Assembly (NCBI GenBank): GCA_963814055.1
Contig: CAWFBJ010000002.1
Span: forward strand, 229,864-293,863
DNA from: AWTP1-13 sp963814055
GTDB taxonomy: Bacteria > Pseudomonadota > Alphaproteobacteria > Rhizobiales > Hyphomicrobiaceae
Direction of reading: 5' to 3'
Length of the DNA: 64,000 nucleotides
Part shown: positions 8,701-17,945 of the stretch, piece after piece
Layout: each line of letters begins with the position of its first letter
Numbering within the stretch: position 1 is the first letter of the stretch
Made by a program: the position numbers and the translations under genes
The notes under the pieces: model-generated
Told to the model about the DNA's origin: nothing
Databases searched by the model: none
The model's input: only the letters and a program-made list of their open reading frames with translations

Positions 8701-8915
8701 GGCAGTGTGAGTCCTCCTCGTGCATCAATCGATGGCGTGCGGGAAACAGATTATCCGAAATCTCATGGCGATGTCGCGACGTCTGGCTGTATAGATCCGC
8801 ACGCTGGCGCACCAGCCAACCACCGCAGCGCACAGCTTCACCCTCGACAGCGCGCGCATTGCCTCCATATTGGGCTGCCACCTGCATCGTTCCGGCGGGT
8901 ATGAGGGAGGAGCCT

Positions 8916-9302
8916 ATGACACCCGAGCTGATGTATCTCGTATGGTCAGCCGCCTTGACGTTGGTGCTGGCCGCGATTGCGGCGTCCGGAGCCACGTTGG
9001 AGGTTGGGCTGCCTCGGTTGGCCGGCAACCGCGAAGACATGCCCGAGATGCGCGACTGGGCCGGTCGAGCGGCGCGCGCCCACCGCAATATGCTGGAGAA
9101 CCTGATTCTGTTCGCGATCCTGGTTCTGGTCGCTCGCGCAGTCAATGTCGGCAACGGCATGACATTGCTTGGGGCGCAGCTGTTCTTCTGGGGCCGCGTG
9201 GCCCACGCGATCCTCTACATCGTCGGCATTCCGTGGCTGCGCACGGGAGCATGGACGGTATCGGTGATCGGCTTGATCCTGATTTTCCTGCAGCTGATCT
9301 AG
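8916..9302 (+). CDS. MAPEG family membrane protein
   Basis: The product has 128 residues and four predicted helices, matching the small MAPEG family (eicosanoid/glutathione-metabolism-like membrane proteins, YecN/YrkE type in bacteria). The helix-1 to loop segment GLPRLAGNREDMPE and the conserved RAHRNMLENLILFAILVL are visible; the Asn-Met-Leu-Glu-Asn motif is the usual family signature. I chose ATG 8916 over the in-frame ATG at 8901 because gagggaggagcc precedes it directly. A strong terminator hairpin follows 13 bases after the stop. Confidence 0.85.
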   Translation: MTPELMYLVWSAALTLVLAAIAASGATLEVGLPRLAGNREDMPEMRDWAGRAARAHRNMLENLILFAILVLVARAVNVGNGMTLLGAQLFFWGRVAHAILYIVGIPWLRTGAWTVSVIGLILIFLQLI

Positions 9303-9315
9303 CTCCAAACAAGAC

Positions 9316-9340
9316 AACCCCCGCGGAGACCGCGGGGGTT
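9316..9340 (+). terminator. Perfect 10-bp hairpin between convergent genes
   Basis: A perfect inverted repeat, AACCCCCGCG / CGCGGGGGTT with a 5-base loop, sits between the stops of MAPEG and the convergent DUF1236 gene. It lacks a long T run on either side, so it may terminate both strands moderately well or act as a transcript-end stabiliser. Confidence 0.7.
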
Positions 9341-9362
9341 GCGACTTCAGATTGCCGAGGCA

Positions 9363-10503
9363 TCACTCGTTGATGACGAGCGCCACCGCCTGATCATTGG
9401 GATCGACGATGATCACCTCGCCGTCAGCAACGATATAGCGATATCGCCTGACGTCGGGTACGCGCTCGACGATCTCGACGGGAAATTCATACAGCTCGAT
9501 GTCACGCGGCACCTCCGCGCCCAGCGCTAGCCGGATCCGCACGTTCGCAGTACGATCCTTCGGCACCGACCTGTAGATGTAGCGCATGTCGTCAGAGCTC
9601 AGAGTGAGGTGCGCACGGCCTGGACCGTCGGCGCGCTGCGAGCCAGCCGGAATGACATCAACGATGACATAAGTCCGCTCATCGACGATGCACGATGGTC
9701 TCGTCCTCGAGCACGATGTAGCTGTACCCGCGATAAGCCGGTTCAAAGGAAACGATCGTAACGGGCAGCGCGTGCAGGCGCACTGAACGCGGAAGGCGTG
9801 CGCCAACATTGATGGATACGTTGATCCGCGACCTTTGCACGCGATCGACGCGCCGCTCCTTCACGAGCCGCTCGCGAACACCGCTGCGCTTTTCTTCCGT
9901 TACCTGGACGCGGCCAGCCTGGGGTTGATTTGAGTCTTTTGCGGCCTTCTGCTTGTCGTTGTCGCCCTTGCGCTGGTCGGCGGCCTTCTGCTTGTCGTTG
10001 TCGCCCTTGCGCTGGTCGGTGGCCTTCTGCTTGTCGTTATCGCCCTTGCGCTGGTCGGCGGCCTTCTGCTTGTCGTTATCGCCCTTGCGCTGGTCGGTGG
10101 ACTTCTGTTTGTCGTTGTCGTCCTTGCGTTGATCGGCAGACTTCTGCTTTTCGGTGTCCCGATTGCGCTGTTCGGAAGACTTCTGCTTGTCGTTGTCGCG
10201 CTGCGGCTGAGTCGCCGACTTCGAACGATCCTTGTCGTTCTGCTGGACCGCCCGCGGCTGACCCTGGTTGGTGTCGCCTGCCGCGCCCTTGCGGGGTTCG
10301 GACTTCTGTTCGGTGCGATTTGGCGCTGACTGCTGCGTCTGGCCGCCTCCGCCTGGTGCGCGCTCCGCGCCTCCTGAGCCGGGAGCTTTTCCTTCCGCGG
10401 CGGGCCCCCTGTTCTTTTCGTTATCTTGCCCTTGTGCGTTTCCGAGCGTCGCTGCGCCGGCGAGTGCCATCGCTGCAGCGGCGCTGATCAATATGTATCT
10501 CAT
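9363..10503 (-). CDS. DUF1236-type secreted repeat protein, frameshifted
   Basis: The corrected product has about 379 residues. Order: signal peptide from the ATG at 10503 (ILISAAAAMALAGAATL), a Gly/Gln/Pro-rich linker, about seven copies of a 13-residue charged repeat (DQRKGDNDKQKAA type), a coiled segment rich in Arg, then two DUF1236-like modules of the form 'NVGARLPRSVRLHALP...VSFEPAYRGYSYIVLEDETIVIVD'. A single extra base near 9690 breaks the frame inside the first module; without it the length is 1140 bases, divisible by three. DUF1236 proteins are typical of Hyphomicrobiales and exported; function is unknown. It is divergent from yebC. Confidence 0.72.
9941..10213. repeat. 39-bp tandem repeat coding for 13-residue units
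   Basis: Seven head-to-tail units of 39 bases start at 9941, 9980, 10019 and so on, inside the DUF1236 gene. The downstream copies are nearly identical and the ones towards the protein N terminus drift in sequence. The period is a multiple of three, so units can be gained or lost without breaking the frame. Confidence 0.9.
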
Positions 10504-10760
10504 CGCCAGTCTCCTGTTGCTCGCCACAGTGCGTGCGCTGCCGCGAGAATCGTGGTTGGATTTCAACCCATGCGCTGCAAACGCCCGGTGCAGCTGTCCG
10601 TTCCCGTCCTAGACTGGTTTGCTTTTCGGTCGCAGACGTTTGCGCCCTCATTTCAAGCTTGGGCTCGGGCAGCAGTGGCACCCTGTTCGGTTCTGGATTT
10701 GCGGGCGCGGCGCGCATATAAGGCGTTTCTCGCACCCACTTCTCCACGAGACTTCGCATC

Positions 10761-11510
10761 ATGGCCGGTCATTCGCAGTTCAAGAACATCATGCACCGCA
10801 AGGGGCGCCAGGATGCGGCGCGCTCCAAGCTGTTTGCCAAGTTCGCGCGCGAAATCACCGTCGCGGCCAGGACGGGCCTGCCCGACCCCGACATGAATTC
10901 ACGCCTGCGTCTCGCCATTCAGGCTGCGCGCGCTGAAAACATGCCGAAGGACAACATCGAGCGCGCCATCAAGAAGGCGACAGGGGGCGATACCGAGAAC
11001 TACGAAGCCATCCGCTACGAGGGATACGGGCCGGGTGGTGTCGCTGTGATCGTTGAAGCGCTTTCGAACAATCGCAACCGGACTGGCGGAGCCATCCGGG
11101 CAGTCTTCACCAAGTACGGCGGGAACCTCGGCGCCACTGGCGCGGTGTCGCACATGTTCGCCCGTGTGGGCGAGATCGCCTACCCGGCAGGCGCAGGGTC
11201 CGCCGATGCCGTGTTGGACGCCGCCATCGACGCCGGCGCCGACGACGTAAAATCGGATGCCGCAGGGCACCTCATCACGTGCGCGTTCGAAGATTTGGGG
11301 AGCGTATCGGCAGCATTGGAAGGAAAGCTCGGCGAGGCCGCTTCCGTGAAAGCGCTGTGGAAGCCCATGCAGACCACCGCCGTGGACGAGGAGAAGGCTG
11401 CCTCGGTGCTCAAGCTGATCGCGGCGCTCGAGGATGACGATGACGTGCAGAACGTCTATTCCAACTTCGAGGTCTCCGACGCGGTGCTGGCCAAGCTGAC
11501 CGCAGCATGA
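10761..11510 (+). CDS. yebC: YebC/PmpR family regulatory protein
   Basis: The product has 249 residues, full length for the TACO1/YebC family, beginning MAGHSQFKNIMHRKGRQDA. Conserved segments include NMPKDNIERAIKKATG and YEGYGPGGVAVIVEALSNN. Members act as transcriptional regulators or as ribosome-associated factors that help translate proline-rich stretches. In many alphaproteobacteria yebC stands directly before ruvCAB; here ruvC and ruvA are absent from that position. A hypothetical membrane protein begins 25 bases after the stop and may be co-transcribed. Confidence 0.95.
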   Translation: MAGHSQFKNIMHRKGRQDAARSKLFAKFAREITVAARTGLPDPDMNSRLRLAIQAARAENMPKDNIERAIKKATGGDTENYEAIRYEGYGPGGVAVIVEALSNNRNRTGGAIRAVFTKYGGNLGATGAVSHMFARVGEIAYPAGAGSADAVLDAAIDAGADDVKSDAAGHLITCAFEDLGSVSAALEGKLGEAASVKALWKPMQTTAVDEEKAASVLKLIAALEDDDDVQNVYSNFEVSDAVLAKLTAA

Positions 11511-11535
11511 CGCCTCCAAGCGGGAGCCGGCAGCC

Positions 11536-12045
11536 GTGAGCGAGCGTCAAGACAAGATCAAGACGGTTCTGGTCACCTTCTTCCCGATGTTCATTGCCAC
11601 TCTGTCGCTCGTGACGGCGATCTACAACGGCTACCTCAACGGGAAGTTCGTCGACATCATCCAGCGCAACGTCGGTCGCACCGAATACATGCGCACCTGC
11701 AAGGAAACCATCGACGCCTATTTCCAGGTCAAGTTTCGCGCTGGCGTCGTGGCGCAGTCCGGCGGTGTGCCGAGTGCGCCAGGTGCAGCGCCGCCTTCTG
11801 CAGCCGACGTGGACGCGGCCAACGCGGTCGCCAAGTTTGCCGCGCTCGGGACCTATCTCGCCAACCTGCGCGATGAAACCATCCGGCGCCACTACACCGA
11901 TCTGGCGCAGCACCTTGAGCAAGCGGTGCACGAAGCCAAGCGTACCCCGCCGGCCGACTTGCCCAAGTTGTTCGAGCCGACCGACCGGAAGTTCGCCGGG
12001 CTCAATGACGATTGCGTAAAATCGGCACAGACCGCGCCGATGTAG
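11536..12045 (+). CDS. Hypothetical single-pass membrane protein
   Basis: The product has 169 residues from a GTG start 25 bases after yebC. A short charged N terminus is followed by one membrane helix (VLVTFFPMFIATLSLVTAI), then an extracytoplasmic helical domain. A Cys appears near residue 55 (MRTCKETIDAYF) and another close to the C terminus (NDDCVKS), which could form a disulfide. A Pro/Ala-rich linker lies near residues 75-95. No family is recognised. It ends one base before the stop of the convergent PilZ gene. Confidence 0.6.
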   Translation: MSERQDKIKTVLVTFFPMFIATLSLVTAIYNGYLNGKFVDIIQRNVGRTEYMRTCKETIDAYFQVKFRAGVVAQSGGVPSAPGAAPPSAADVDAANAVAKFAALGTYLANLRDETIRRHYTDLAQHLEQAVHEAKRTPPADLPKLFEPTDRKFAGLNDDCVKSAQTAPM

Positions 12046-12046
12046 A

Positions 12047-12937
12047 TCACGCGCCGCTGGTCAGCAGCGGATGGCTCGGCTTCAGCGGCAGGTCGAATTT
12101 CACGCCCGCCCGGGTTCCCTTGCTCCACACCACCAGGCCGGCAATGCAGTGCCCGCTTTCGAATTCCATCAGCACCACCGTCTGCGGCACCAGCGCCGGC
12201 GCCTGTTCCAAACCCACGCCGCCGGTCGAGATATCCTTGGCGGCGGCCTGATACGTTCTGCCATGATACTCGAGGACGCAGGGCAGGTGCACGTTGGGTC
12301 GCACGGAAGCCCTCCGCTGCGGCAGGTCCGGAAGCTTGACGGTCGCGTTGTCGTCCACGCATGGACGTCCGCCGTCGATAACGCTGCGCAGCAGCTTCTT
12401 GAGGAGGGGGGTGTTGTGGCTGTAACGGCCCGGCAGGCAGCGCGCGACGTCCTTTTCGACGGACACCACGGCGGTGAGTGCGCGCAGACTCAAGCACCGC
12501 CATCTGTCGGCGACACTGGGCAGGTCCAGGAAAGCCGCCTCTTCGGTTCCGAACTCGTCGGCGTCCGCGCAAAATTGCTCTACGTCCTGCTGCGCCGTCT
12601 TCAGCTCACCGAAGAAATCGCGTACGGCTGCAAGGCTCTTGAAGGCGATGCCGAGTTCTTCGCGGCAATGCCGCGGCAGAGTTATTTTTTCCGAGCTTGG
12701 CACTTGCGGCCCAAGGTCTTGCAGCGCCAGCGGGTTCTTGAGCCGGACGCCCTCGCTGAGCGCATTCACGCCGCTGGTCACGACAGCAACCTGCATGGCT
12801 GCTAGATGCAACTCGCCGACAAGCTGCTCGAAACGAACGACTGCATCCATGTCCTCGCCGGGTGCGATGTCGCTACTTGCGACAGCTAAATTGAGCCATC
12901 CGGGCCACGAAAGCTTTGAAATCAGGGCCTGGAGCAT
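12047..12937 (-). CDS. PilZ-domain protein, possible c-di-GMP effector
   Basis: The product has about 296 residues. The C-terminal third is a PilZ domain: QRRASVRPNVHLPC contains the Arg-rich switch (RxxxR type) and KDISTGGVGLEQ contains the D/NxSxxG motif, both needed for cyclic-di-GMP binding. The N-terminal 180 residues are helical and unrecognised, with a ferritin-like heptad feel, and may be an output or sensory domain. The ATG at 12937 is preceded by a strong aggaggagg site; an upstream in-frame Met at 13015 gives an Arg-rich tail and is rejected. It probably links c-di-GMP to envelope or motility control; the target is unknown. Confidence 0.8.
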   Translation of the reverse strand: MLQALISKLSWPGWLNLAVASSDIAPGEDMDAVVRFEQLVGELHLAAMQVAVVTSGVNALSEGVRLKNPLALQDLGPQVPSSEKITLPRHCREELGIAFKSLAAVRDFFGELKTAQQDVEQFCADADEFGTEEAAFLDLPSVADRWRCLSLRALTAVVSVEKDVARCLPGRYSHNTPLLKKLLRSVIDGGRPCVDDNATVKLPDLPQRRASVRPNVHLPCVLEYHGRTYQAAAKDISTGGVGLEQAPALVPQTVVLMEFESGHCIAGLVVWSKGTRAGVKFDLPLKPSHPLLTSGA

Positions 12938-13132
12938 GGTGTGTCCTCCTCCTGGCCCAAGCCTACGCCTCCGGGCTTGAGGGCCTGTTAAACCAAGCCT
13001 TAAAACTGCGCGCAATCGATTGGCCTCTTTGGGCTTTGTCGGGTCGTAGAAATGCGGAGGTGACCCACGCGCCTCGCGCCGTTGTGAGGCATTGAGGCTT
13101 CTCTTTTCGTCGCTGCGCCCTATGTTGCGCCC

Positions 13133-14555
13133 ATGACAGCATTACCGACCACTGCCAGCCGCCGGTGCAGGCACCCCGGCGCAAGCGGCGCTTTGGCGCG
13201 TCGAATTCCTTGAAACGTTGAAGCTGGCGTTTCCGCTGGCTGTGACCCAGCTTGGCCAGATCGCCATGATGACGACCGATCTGGCGCTCCTCGGCCGTCT
13301 CGGCGACCAAGTCGTGGCCGCGGCCGCCCTCAGCCATACCGTATTGTTTGCCGCCTTCACGCTTGGCATGGGGCTGATGTCGGCGGTTGCACCATTGGCC
13401 TCGCAGGCCTTCGGCGCGCGCAATCCCCGCTTCGTGCGACGCTCGGTGCGTGTCGGCCTCTGGGCGGCGGTCCTGGCGGGAGTGCCCCTGACGGCGCTGC
13501 AATTCTGGGGCGAGGAGATTCTGCTGGCGCTCGGGCAGTCACCGGAGTCCGCCGAACTGGCCGGACGCTATCTCTTGGGCCTGAGCTGGTGTCTCATCCC
13601 TGCCTGGATCTTCATGGCGCTGCGTAACTTCATGAGTGCGGTGAACCGGCCCGAGCCCGCGCTGTGGATCACGCTCGCGGCCATTCCGATCAACGGCGTT
13701 CTCGCCTACGCTCTGATCTACGGCGCGTTCGGCGCGCCGCGGCTCGACGTGCTGGGTGCGGGTCTGGCAACCACTCTGGTCAACGTGTTCATGTGCGTGG
13801 TCGCGATCTGGATCGCCTACACGCGCCACCCCTTCAAGAAGTACCGCGTCCTCGGCCGCTTCTGGCGCTTCGACTGGCAGCTCTTCCGGCAGCTCCTTGT
13901 CATCGGCCTGCCGATCTCGGGTTCCTTTCTGTTGGAATACGGTCTGTTTGCTGCCGCGGCGCTCTTGATGGGCAGCATCTCTACCAGCGCCATTGCTGCG
14001 CATCAGATCGCGCTGCAGACAGCGGCCGTGCTCTACATGGTGCCGTTCGGCATCTCCATGGCCGCGACTGTACGTGTGGGGCAGGCCGTTGGCCGCCGCG
14101 ACGGCGGGGCCACGCGACGCGCCGGTTTCACGGCCATGATCCTGGCGGTTGCGTTCATGGTCGTCATGACCGTCATCGTTGCGTTCTCGCGTCACTCCAT
14201 CCCGCTGCTATTCCTCGGCGATGCCGCCTCAGCGGGAGAAACGATTGCCTTGGCTGCAACGCTGCTGGTTCTGGGCGCAACGTTTTTCATCACCGATGGG
14301 GCGCAATCCGTTGCCGCCGGTGCCTTGCGAGGATTGAACGATACGCAAGTGCCTCTTCTGATCGCGGCCTTCAGTTTTTGGATCGTCGGTTTTGCAAGCA
14401 GCTACGGTTTGGCCTTTTCGGCGGGGCTTGGCGCCATCGGCGTCTGGATTGGCCTGTCGCTGGGCACCGGCGTCTTTGCCGTGCTGCTGCTCTGGCGCTT
14501 TCACGTGCTGACGCGTGCACAGTACATGCCGGCGGTGCCGGGTGCGGCGGCATAG
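13133..14555 (+). CDS. MATE family multidrug/metabolite efflux transporter
   Basis: This inner-membrane exporter has 12 helices in two six-helix halves. Family signatures include PLASQAFGARNPRFVRRSVRVG after helix 2 and the matching VRVGQAVGRRDGGATRRAG in the second half. Uninterrupted coding starts at a TTG (13218), but in-frame sequence just upstream reads LWRVEFLETLKLAF, the normal start of helix 1. Joining it to an ATG at 13133 needs removal of one c near 13159 ('ccagccgccgg'). The corrected product is 473 residues, typical for MATE proteins. Substrate is unknown; the driving ion is Na+ or H+. Confidence 0.82.
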
Positions 14556-14562
14556 GCGTATG

Positions 14563-14595
14563 AAAAAAGCCGGCGCCACGAGAGTGAGGCCGGCT
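14563..14595 (-). terminator. Rho-independent terminator of the His-rich gene
   Basis: On the minus strand, AGCCGGC pairs with GCCGGCT across an inner CAC/GTG step, capped by a TCTC loop (GAGA on the plus strand), and is followed by six T residues. It lies 40 bases after the stop of the His-rich gene and just beyond the convergent MATE stop. Confidence 0.75.
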
Positions 14596-14634
14596 GGATG
14601 AACGTCGAGGTAAGGGCGCGGCTTGTTTGCGCGC

Positions 14635-14895
14635 TCAATGCCAATGGCAGCTCCGGTGCCAATGGCCGTGGCAAACCCTGTGGCCATGGCGCCAGTGCAG
14701 ATGGCCGTGGCAGACCAGGCGGCAATGGCGGTGGTGATGCCAATGGCGGTAGCGGCGATGCACCTGAACCAGCAGGTTGCCTTCGGTAGCGGCTTCCGGA
14801 ATGGCGGATTGCGGTGCTACGGGCGCCGCCGAGACCGGTGTGAACAAGGCAGCCATCCCAATGGCAGTTGCTGCCAAGGTCATCTTCGTCAGCAT
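14635..14895 (-). CDS. Small secreted histidine-rich protein
   Basis: The product has 86 residues. The ATG at 14895 follows an aggagag site; the N terminus is a signal peptide (LAATAIGMAALFTPVSAAP) and the mature half is dominated by His, with Cys, Arg and Trp (patterns such as HRRYRHWHHHRHC and CHGHLHWRHGH). Such composition binds Ni, Cu, Zn or Co ions strongly, so a periplasmic metal buffer is the natural guess. The gene has its own terminator. Codon bias is unusual because the His run forces CA-rich triplets in a GC-rich genome. Family not recognised. Confidence 0.62.
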   Translation of the reverse strand: MLTKMTLAATAIGMAALFTPVSAAPVAPQSAIPEAATEGNLLVQVHRRYRHWHHHRHCRLVCHGHLHWRHGHRVCHGHWHRSCHWH

Positions 14896-15141
14896 GGTTT
14901 TTACTCTCCTCGGTTTGAGTCGTCCGGCGTCCTCGATCCGCGCCCATTTGTGCATGTCGACCCTGAACTTGGCCGCAACGGATGGTTCATCCGGTATTCA
15001 CCCCAGCAACACTTGCCCGGCAAAATGTCGGTGATGCCTATGCGCTGCTCACAGGTATTTCTGCGGGCCCAACAAAGCGGCACCACGGTGCGGGGTCTTC
15101 CGCCTTGACACCCCCACCGAACAGCAGCATCTGAACAAACC

Positions 15142-16222
15142 ATGACCGACGCCGACCGCCTCGTTACCGGCGCCAAGCGCGAAGCCGACGACGCAGAGCA
15201 ATCTCTGCGGCCGCAATACCTCCGCGAGTTCATTGGCCAGGAACAGGCACGCTCCAATCTGAAGGTTTTCATCGAAGCGGCGAAATCCCGCGGCGATGCG
15301 CTGGATCACGTGCTTGTTCGCCGGACCGCCGGGGCTCGGCAAGACCACACTGGCACAAATCATGGCGCGCGAGCTGGGCGTGGGATTCCGTTCCACGTCG
15401 GGGCCGGTCATCGCCAAGGCTGGAGACCTAGCCGCGCTGTTGACCAACCTGGAAGACCGCGACGTCCTGTTCATCGACGAGATCCACCGGCTCAACCCGG
15501 CGGTCGAGGAAATCCTCTACCCCGCCATGGAGGACTACCAGCTCGATCTCATCATCGGCGAAGGGCCGGCCGCACGCTCGGTCAAGATCGACCTCGCCAA
15601 GTTCACACTGGTCGGCGCTACCACCCGCACGGGACTGCTGACCACGCCGCTGCGTGACCGCTTCGGCATTCCCGTACGCCTGAACTTCTATACCCACGCC
15701 GAACTCACCACGATCGTCACGCGCGGCGCCGGTGTGCTCAAGATGGCCGTGAGCCCGGATGGGGCATCCGAGATCGCACGCCGTTCGCGGGGTACGCCTC
15801 GTATCGCCGGCCGCCTTTTGCGCCGGGTGCGCGACTTCGCGGCCGTGGAAGGCGCAAAACTGGTGTCGGCACCCGTGGCCGATCGCGCCCTGCAGCAGCT
15901 CGAGGTCGACAGCGAGGGCCTCGATGCTCTTGATCGCCGCTATCTCTCGTGCATTGCACGGAATTACGAAGGCGGCCCGGTCGGTATCGAGACGCTGTCG
16001 GCAGCCCTTTCAGAGCCGCGCGATGCGCTGGAGGAGATCGTCGAGCCCTTCCTGCTGCAGCAGGGCTTCATCGGCCGCACCCCACGCGGACGCGTGCTGA
16101 CGCTCCGGGCCTACAAGCATCTCGGTCTCTCGGGACCCGCCCGTTCCGCCGCTCCGCAGATTGGCCTCTTTGACGAATCCGACGAGGCGGCGCCAGCTGG
16201 CGGCAAGGCCGAGACAGGCTGA
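15142..16222 (+). CDS. ruvB: Holliday junction helicase motor RuvB, frameshifted
   Basis: RuvB is the AAA+ hexameric motor that drives branch migration with RuvA. Walker A (GPPGLGKTTLA), Walker B (VLFIDEIHRLNP), sensor 1 (TLVGATTRTG) and the winged-helix C terminus (RTPRGRVLTLRAYKHLG) are all present. The frame breaks near 15314, where 'gtgcttgttcgcc' has one base more than the expected gtgctgttcgcc (DHVLFAGPP). Removing it gives 1080 bases and 359 residues, a normal length. ruvA and ruvC are not adjacent, which departs from the usual ruvCAB order. Confidence 0.9.
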
Positions 16223-16372
16223 ATATCTGGATGCTGGGCGCGGTTTGGCCACAGCTACGTGGGGAACGCGGTTGCTGCCCCAACTTCTCCATGCTTTGTC
16301 GTCACAGGAGCGGGCCGCCCAGGCGGTAAGGGGAATGAGGCCTGCAAGGCCGTGCACGAGGGTTAGAGGCAA

Positions 16373-17302
16373 TTGAACAAGATATCTCGCCGCCGGTTCC
16401 TCAAGACCGTCGGACTCTCAGGCGCCGGCGTCATGGGGCTGACCGCCTACGGCATAGCCGGTGAGGCCGGATACCGCCTTAGTGTGACGCGCTACCACGT
16501 ATCGCCGGCGCGATGGACGCCCGGCCTCAGTCTGAGCATCGGGGTCATTGCCGACGTGCATGCCGGCGGTCCGCTCATGCCGGCCGAACGCATCCGCGCT
16601 ATCGCGGAGCGGACCAACCAGCTCAACCCTGACGTCATCGTCCTGCTGGGCGACTTCACCGCCAGCCACAAGCTCAAGACGCGCACGGTTGCTCCCGAGG
16701 AGTGGGCCGATGCGCTGAGCATCCTCAAGGCGCCGCTCGGTGTGCATGCCATTCTCGGCAATCATGACTGGTGGGATGACTTGCACGCCCAGCGCACCGG
16801 TGAGGGCCCGGTGCTCGGCAGGCGCGTGCTGGAAGCCGTCGGCATCCCCGTGTACGAGAACGATGTGGTGCGCCTCGGCAAGAACGGCCGTCCGTTCTGG
16901 CTGGCAGGACTTGGCGACCAGATGGCCTTCATCCGCGGCCGCCGCAAGCGGGCGTGGCGCCGGTTCGAAGGCGTCGATGATCTGCCGGGCACGCTCTCCA
17001 AGATCACAGATGAGGCGCCCGTGGTTCTCCTGGCGCACGAGCCGGATATTTTTACGCGCGTACCCGAGCGCGTGTCGCTCACGCTTTCGGGACATACGCA
17101 CGGTGGCCAGGTGCGCATGTTCGGCTATTCGCCGATGGTTCCCTCGCGCTTCGGCAATCGCTTCGCCTACGGGCACATTGTCGAAGGCAATCGCAATCTG
17201 ATCGTGTCGGGAGGGCTTGGGTGCTCTATATTGCCGGTGCGCATCGGCGTGCCGCCCGAAATCGTCATGGTTCATGTCTCCGCCCGATCACTCACATCCT
17301 GA
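16373..17302 (+). CDS. Tat-exported metallophosphoesterase
   Basis: The product has 309 residues from a TTG start preceded by agagg. The N terminus MNKISRRRFLKTVGLSGAG is a classical twin-arginine signal. The calcineurin-like metal-site blocks are in order: VIADVHAGG (residue 60), VLLGDFTA, AILGNHDWW, LLAHEPDI and LSGHTHGGQ. This matches the YkuE/YaeI-type phosphoesterases, which hydrolyse phosphodiesters or phospholipid-linked substrates on the outer face of the inner membrane. It overlaps the start of ybgC by 29 bases, placing it at the head of the tol-pal operon or just before it. Confidence 0.87.
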   Translation: MNKISRRRFLKTVGLSGAGVMGLTAYGIAGEAGYRLSVTRYHVSPARWTPGLSLSIGVIADVHAGGPLMPAERIRAIAERTNQLNPDVIVLLGDFTASHKLKTRTVAPEEWADALSILKAPLGVHAILGNHDWWDDLHAQRTGEGPVLGRRVLEAVGIPVYENDVVRLGKNGRPFWLAGLGDQMAFIRGRRKRAWRRFEGVDDLPGTLSKITDEAPVVLLAHEPDIFTRVPERVSLTLSGHTHGGQVRMFGYSPMVPSRFGNRFAYGHIVEGNRNLIVSGGLGCSILPVRIGVPPEIVMVHVSARSLTS

Positions 17303-17762
17303 GGGCTGGCCCGACCTTGCCGGCCGCATCGCAGTTGATGCGGGGGGGCGGCGACATATCCTGCCGGTCCGCGTTTATTTCGAGGACACCGATTTTTCCG
17401 GCCTCGTCTATCACGGCAGTTACATCCGCTGGTGCGAGCGCGGCCGCTCGGATTTCCTCCGCCTCATCGGTAACGACCACCGTACCCTGATCGACGGCTC
17501 GGATGGCCGTGAGCCGTCAGCGTTCGTTGTCCGGCGCATGACGATAGAATTTATCAAGCCCGCGCGCATCGACGAGGTCCTGGAAGTGACCACGCGCGTC
17601 AAGGAGACGACAGCTGCGACTCTCATCCTGGATCAACGTATCAGCCGCGACGGCGTCGAACTCTTTACCGCCGAAGTCATGGTTGTGCTGGTTTCACGCT
17701 CCGGCAAGCCATTGCGCCTCTCGAGCGCACTGCGTGGCGCTTTGCAGGATAAGCTCGGCTGA
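17274..17762 (+). CDS. ybgC: YbgC-type acyl-CoA thioesterase
   Basis: This 162-residue hotdog-fold thioesterase of the Tol-Pal cluster hydrolyses acyl-CoA or acyl-ACP and is linked to phospholipid metabolism. The catalytic segment RVYFEDTDFSGLVYHGSYIR contains the essential Asp and the His-Gly turn. The ATG at 17274 lies inside the preceding phosphoesterase gene, in a different frame; the N-terminal residues before the catalytic segment are about 25 longer than in E. coli YbgC. It is the first gene of the tol block, but a thioesterase of a second type and a repeat element separate it from tolQ. Confidence 0.9.
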   Translation: MSPPDHSHPEGWPDLAGRIAVDAGGRRHILPVRVYFEDTDFSGLVYHGSYIRWCERGRSDFLRLIGNDHRTLIDGSDGREPSAFVVRRMTIEFIKPARIDEVLEVTTRVKETTAATLILDQRISRDGVELFTAEVMVVLVSRSGKPLRLSSALRGALQDKLG

Positions 17763-17778
17763 GCATATTGGACGCATT

Positions 17779-17922
17779 CCCTCTCCCCATGCCTCTTCCG
17801 GCATGGGAGAGGGTTAGGGTGAGGGGCGGCAACAAACGCCGGAGCAAGCTTCGGCCCCTCACCTCATGCCGGAGGCATGGCTCCGCCATGACCCTCTCCC
17901 CGTAAGGACGGAGAGAGGGAGA
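17779..17922. repeat. Composite palindromic intergenic element
   Basis: The gap between ybgC and the PaaI gene holds two hairpins. The first is 'ccctctccccatgcc' paired with 'ggcatgggagaggg' (17779-17793 / 17800-17813), followed by ttagggtgaggggc. A mirrored 'gcccctcacc' follows, and then a second hairpin, ccctctccccgt / acggagagaggg (17892-17919). Long C/T-rich and A/G-rich arms of this kind are common dispersed intergenic repeats in alphaproteobacteria. It could limit read-through or protect the 3' end of the upstream message. Confidence 0.75.
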
Positions 17923-17945
17923 GTAGAACTCATCAGGAGAACCGC

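Noticed and set aside
9941..10213. Regular 39-base repeats considered as a CRISPR array
   Set aside because: The units are directly adjacent with no variable spacers, are coding, and no cas genes are near.
13218..13220. TTG at 13218 as the true MATE start
   Set aside because: In-frame sequence just upstream continues the conserved first helix (LWRVEFLETLKLAF), and an ATG is reached after removing one base.
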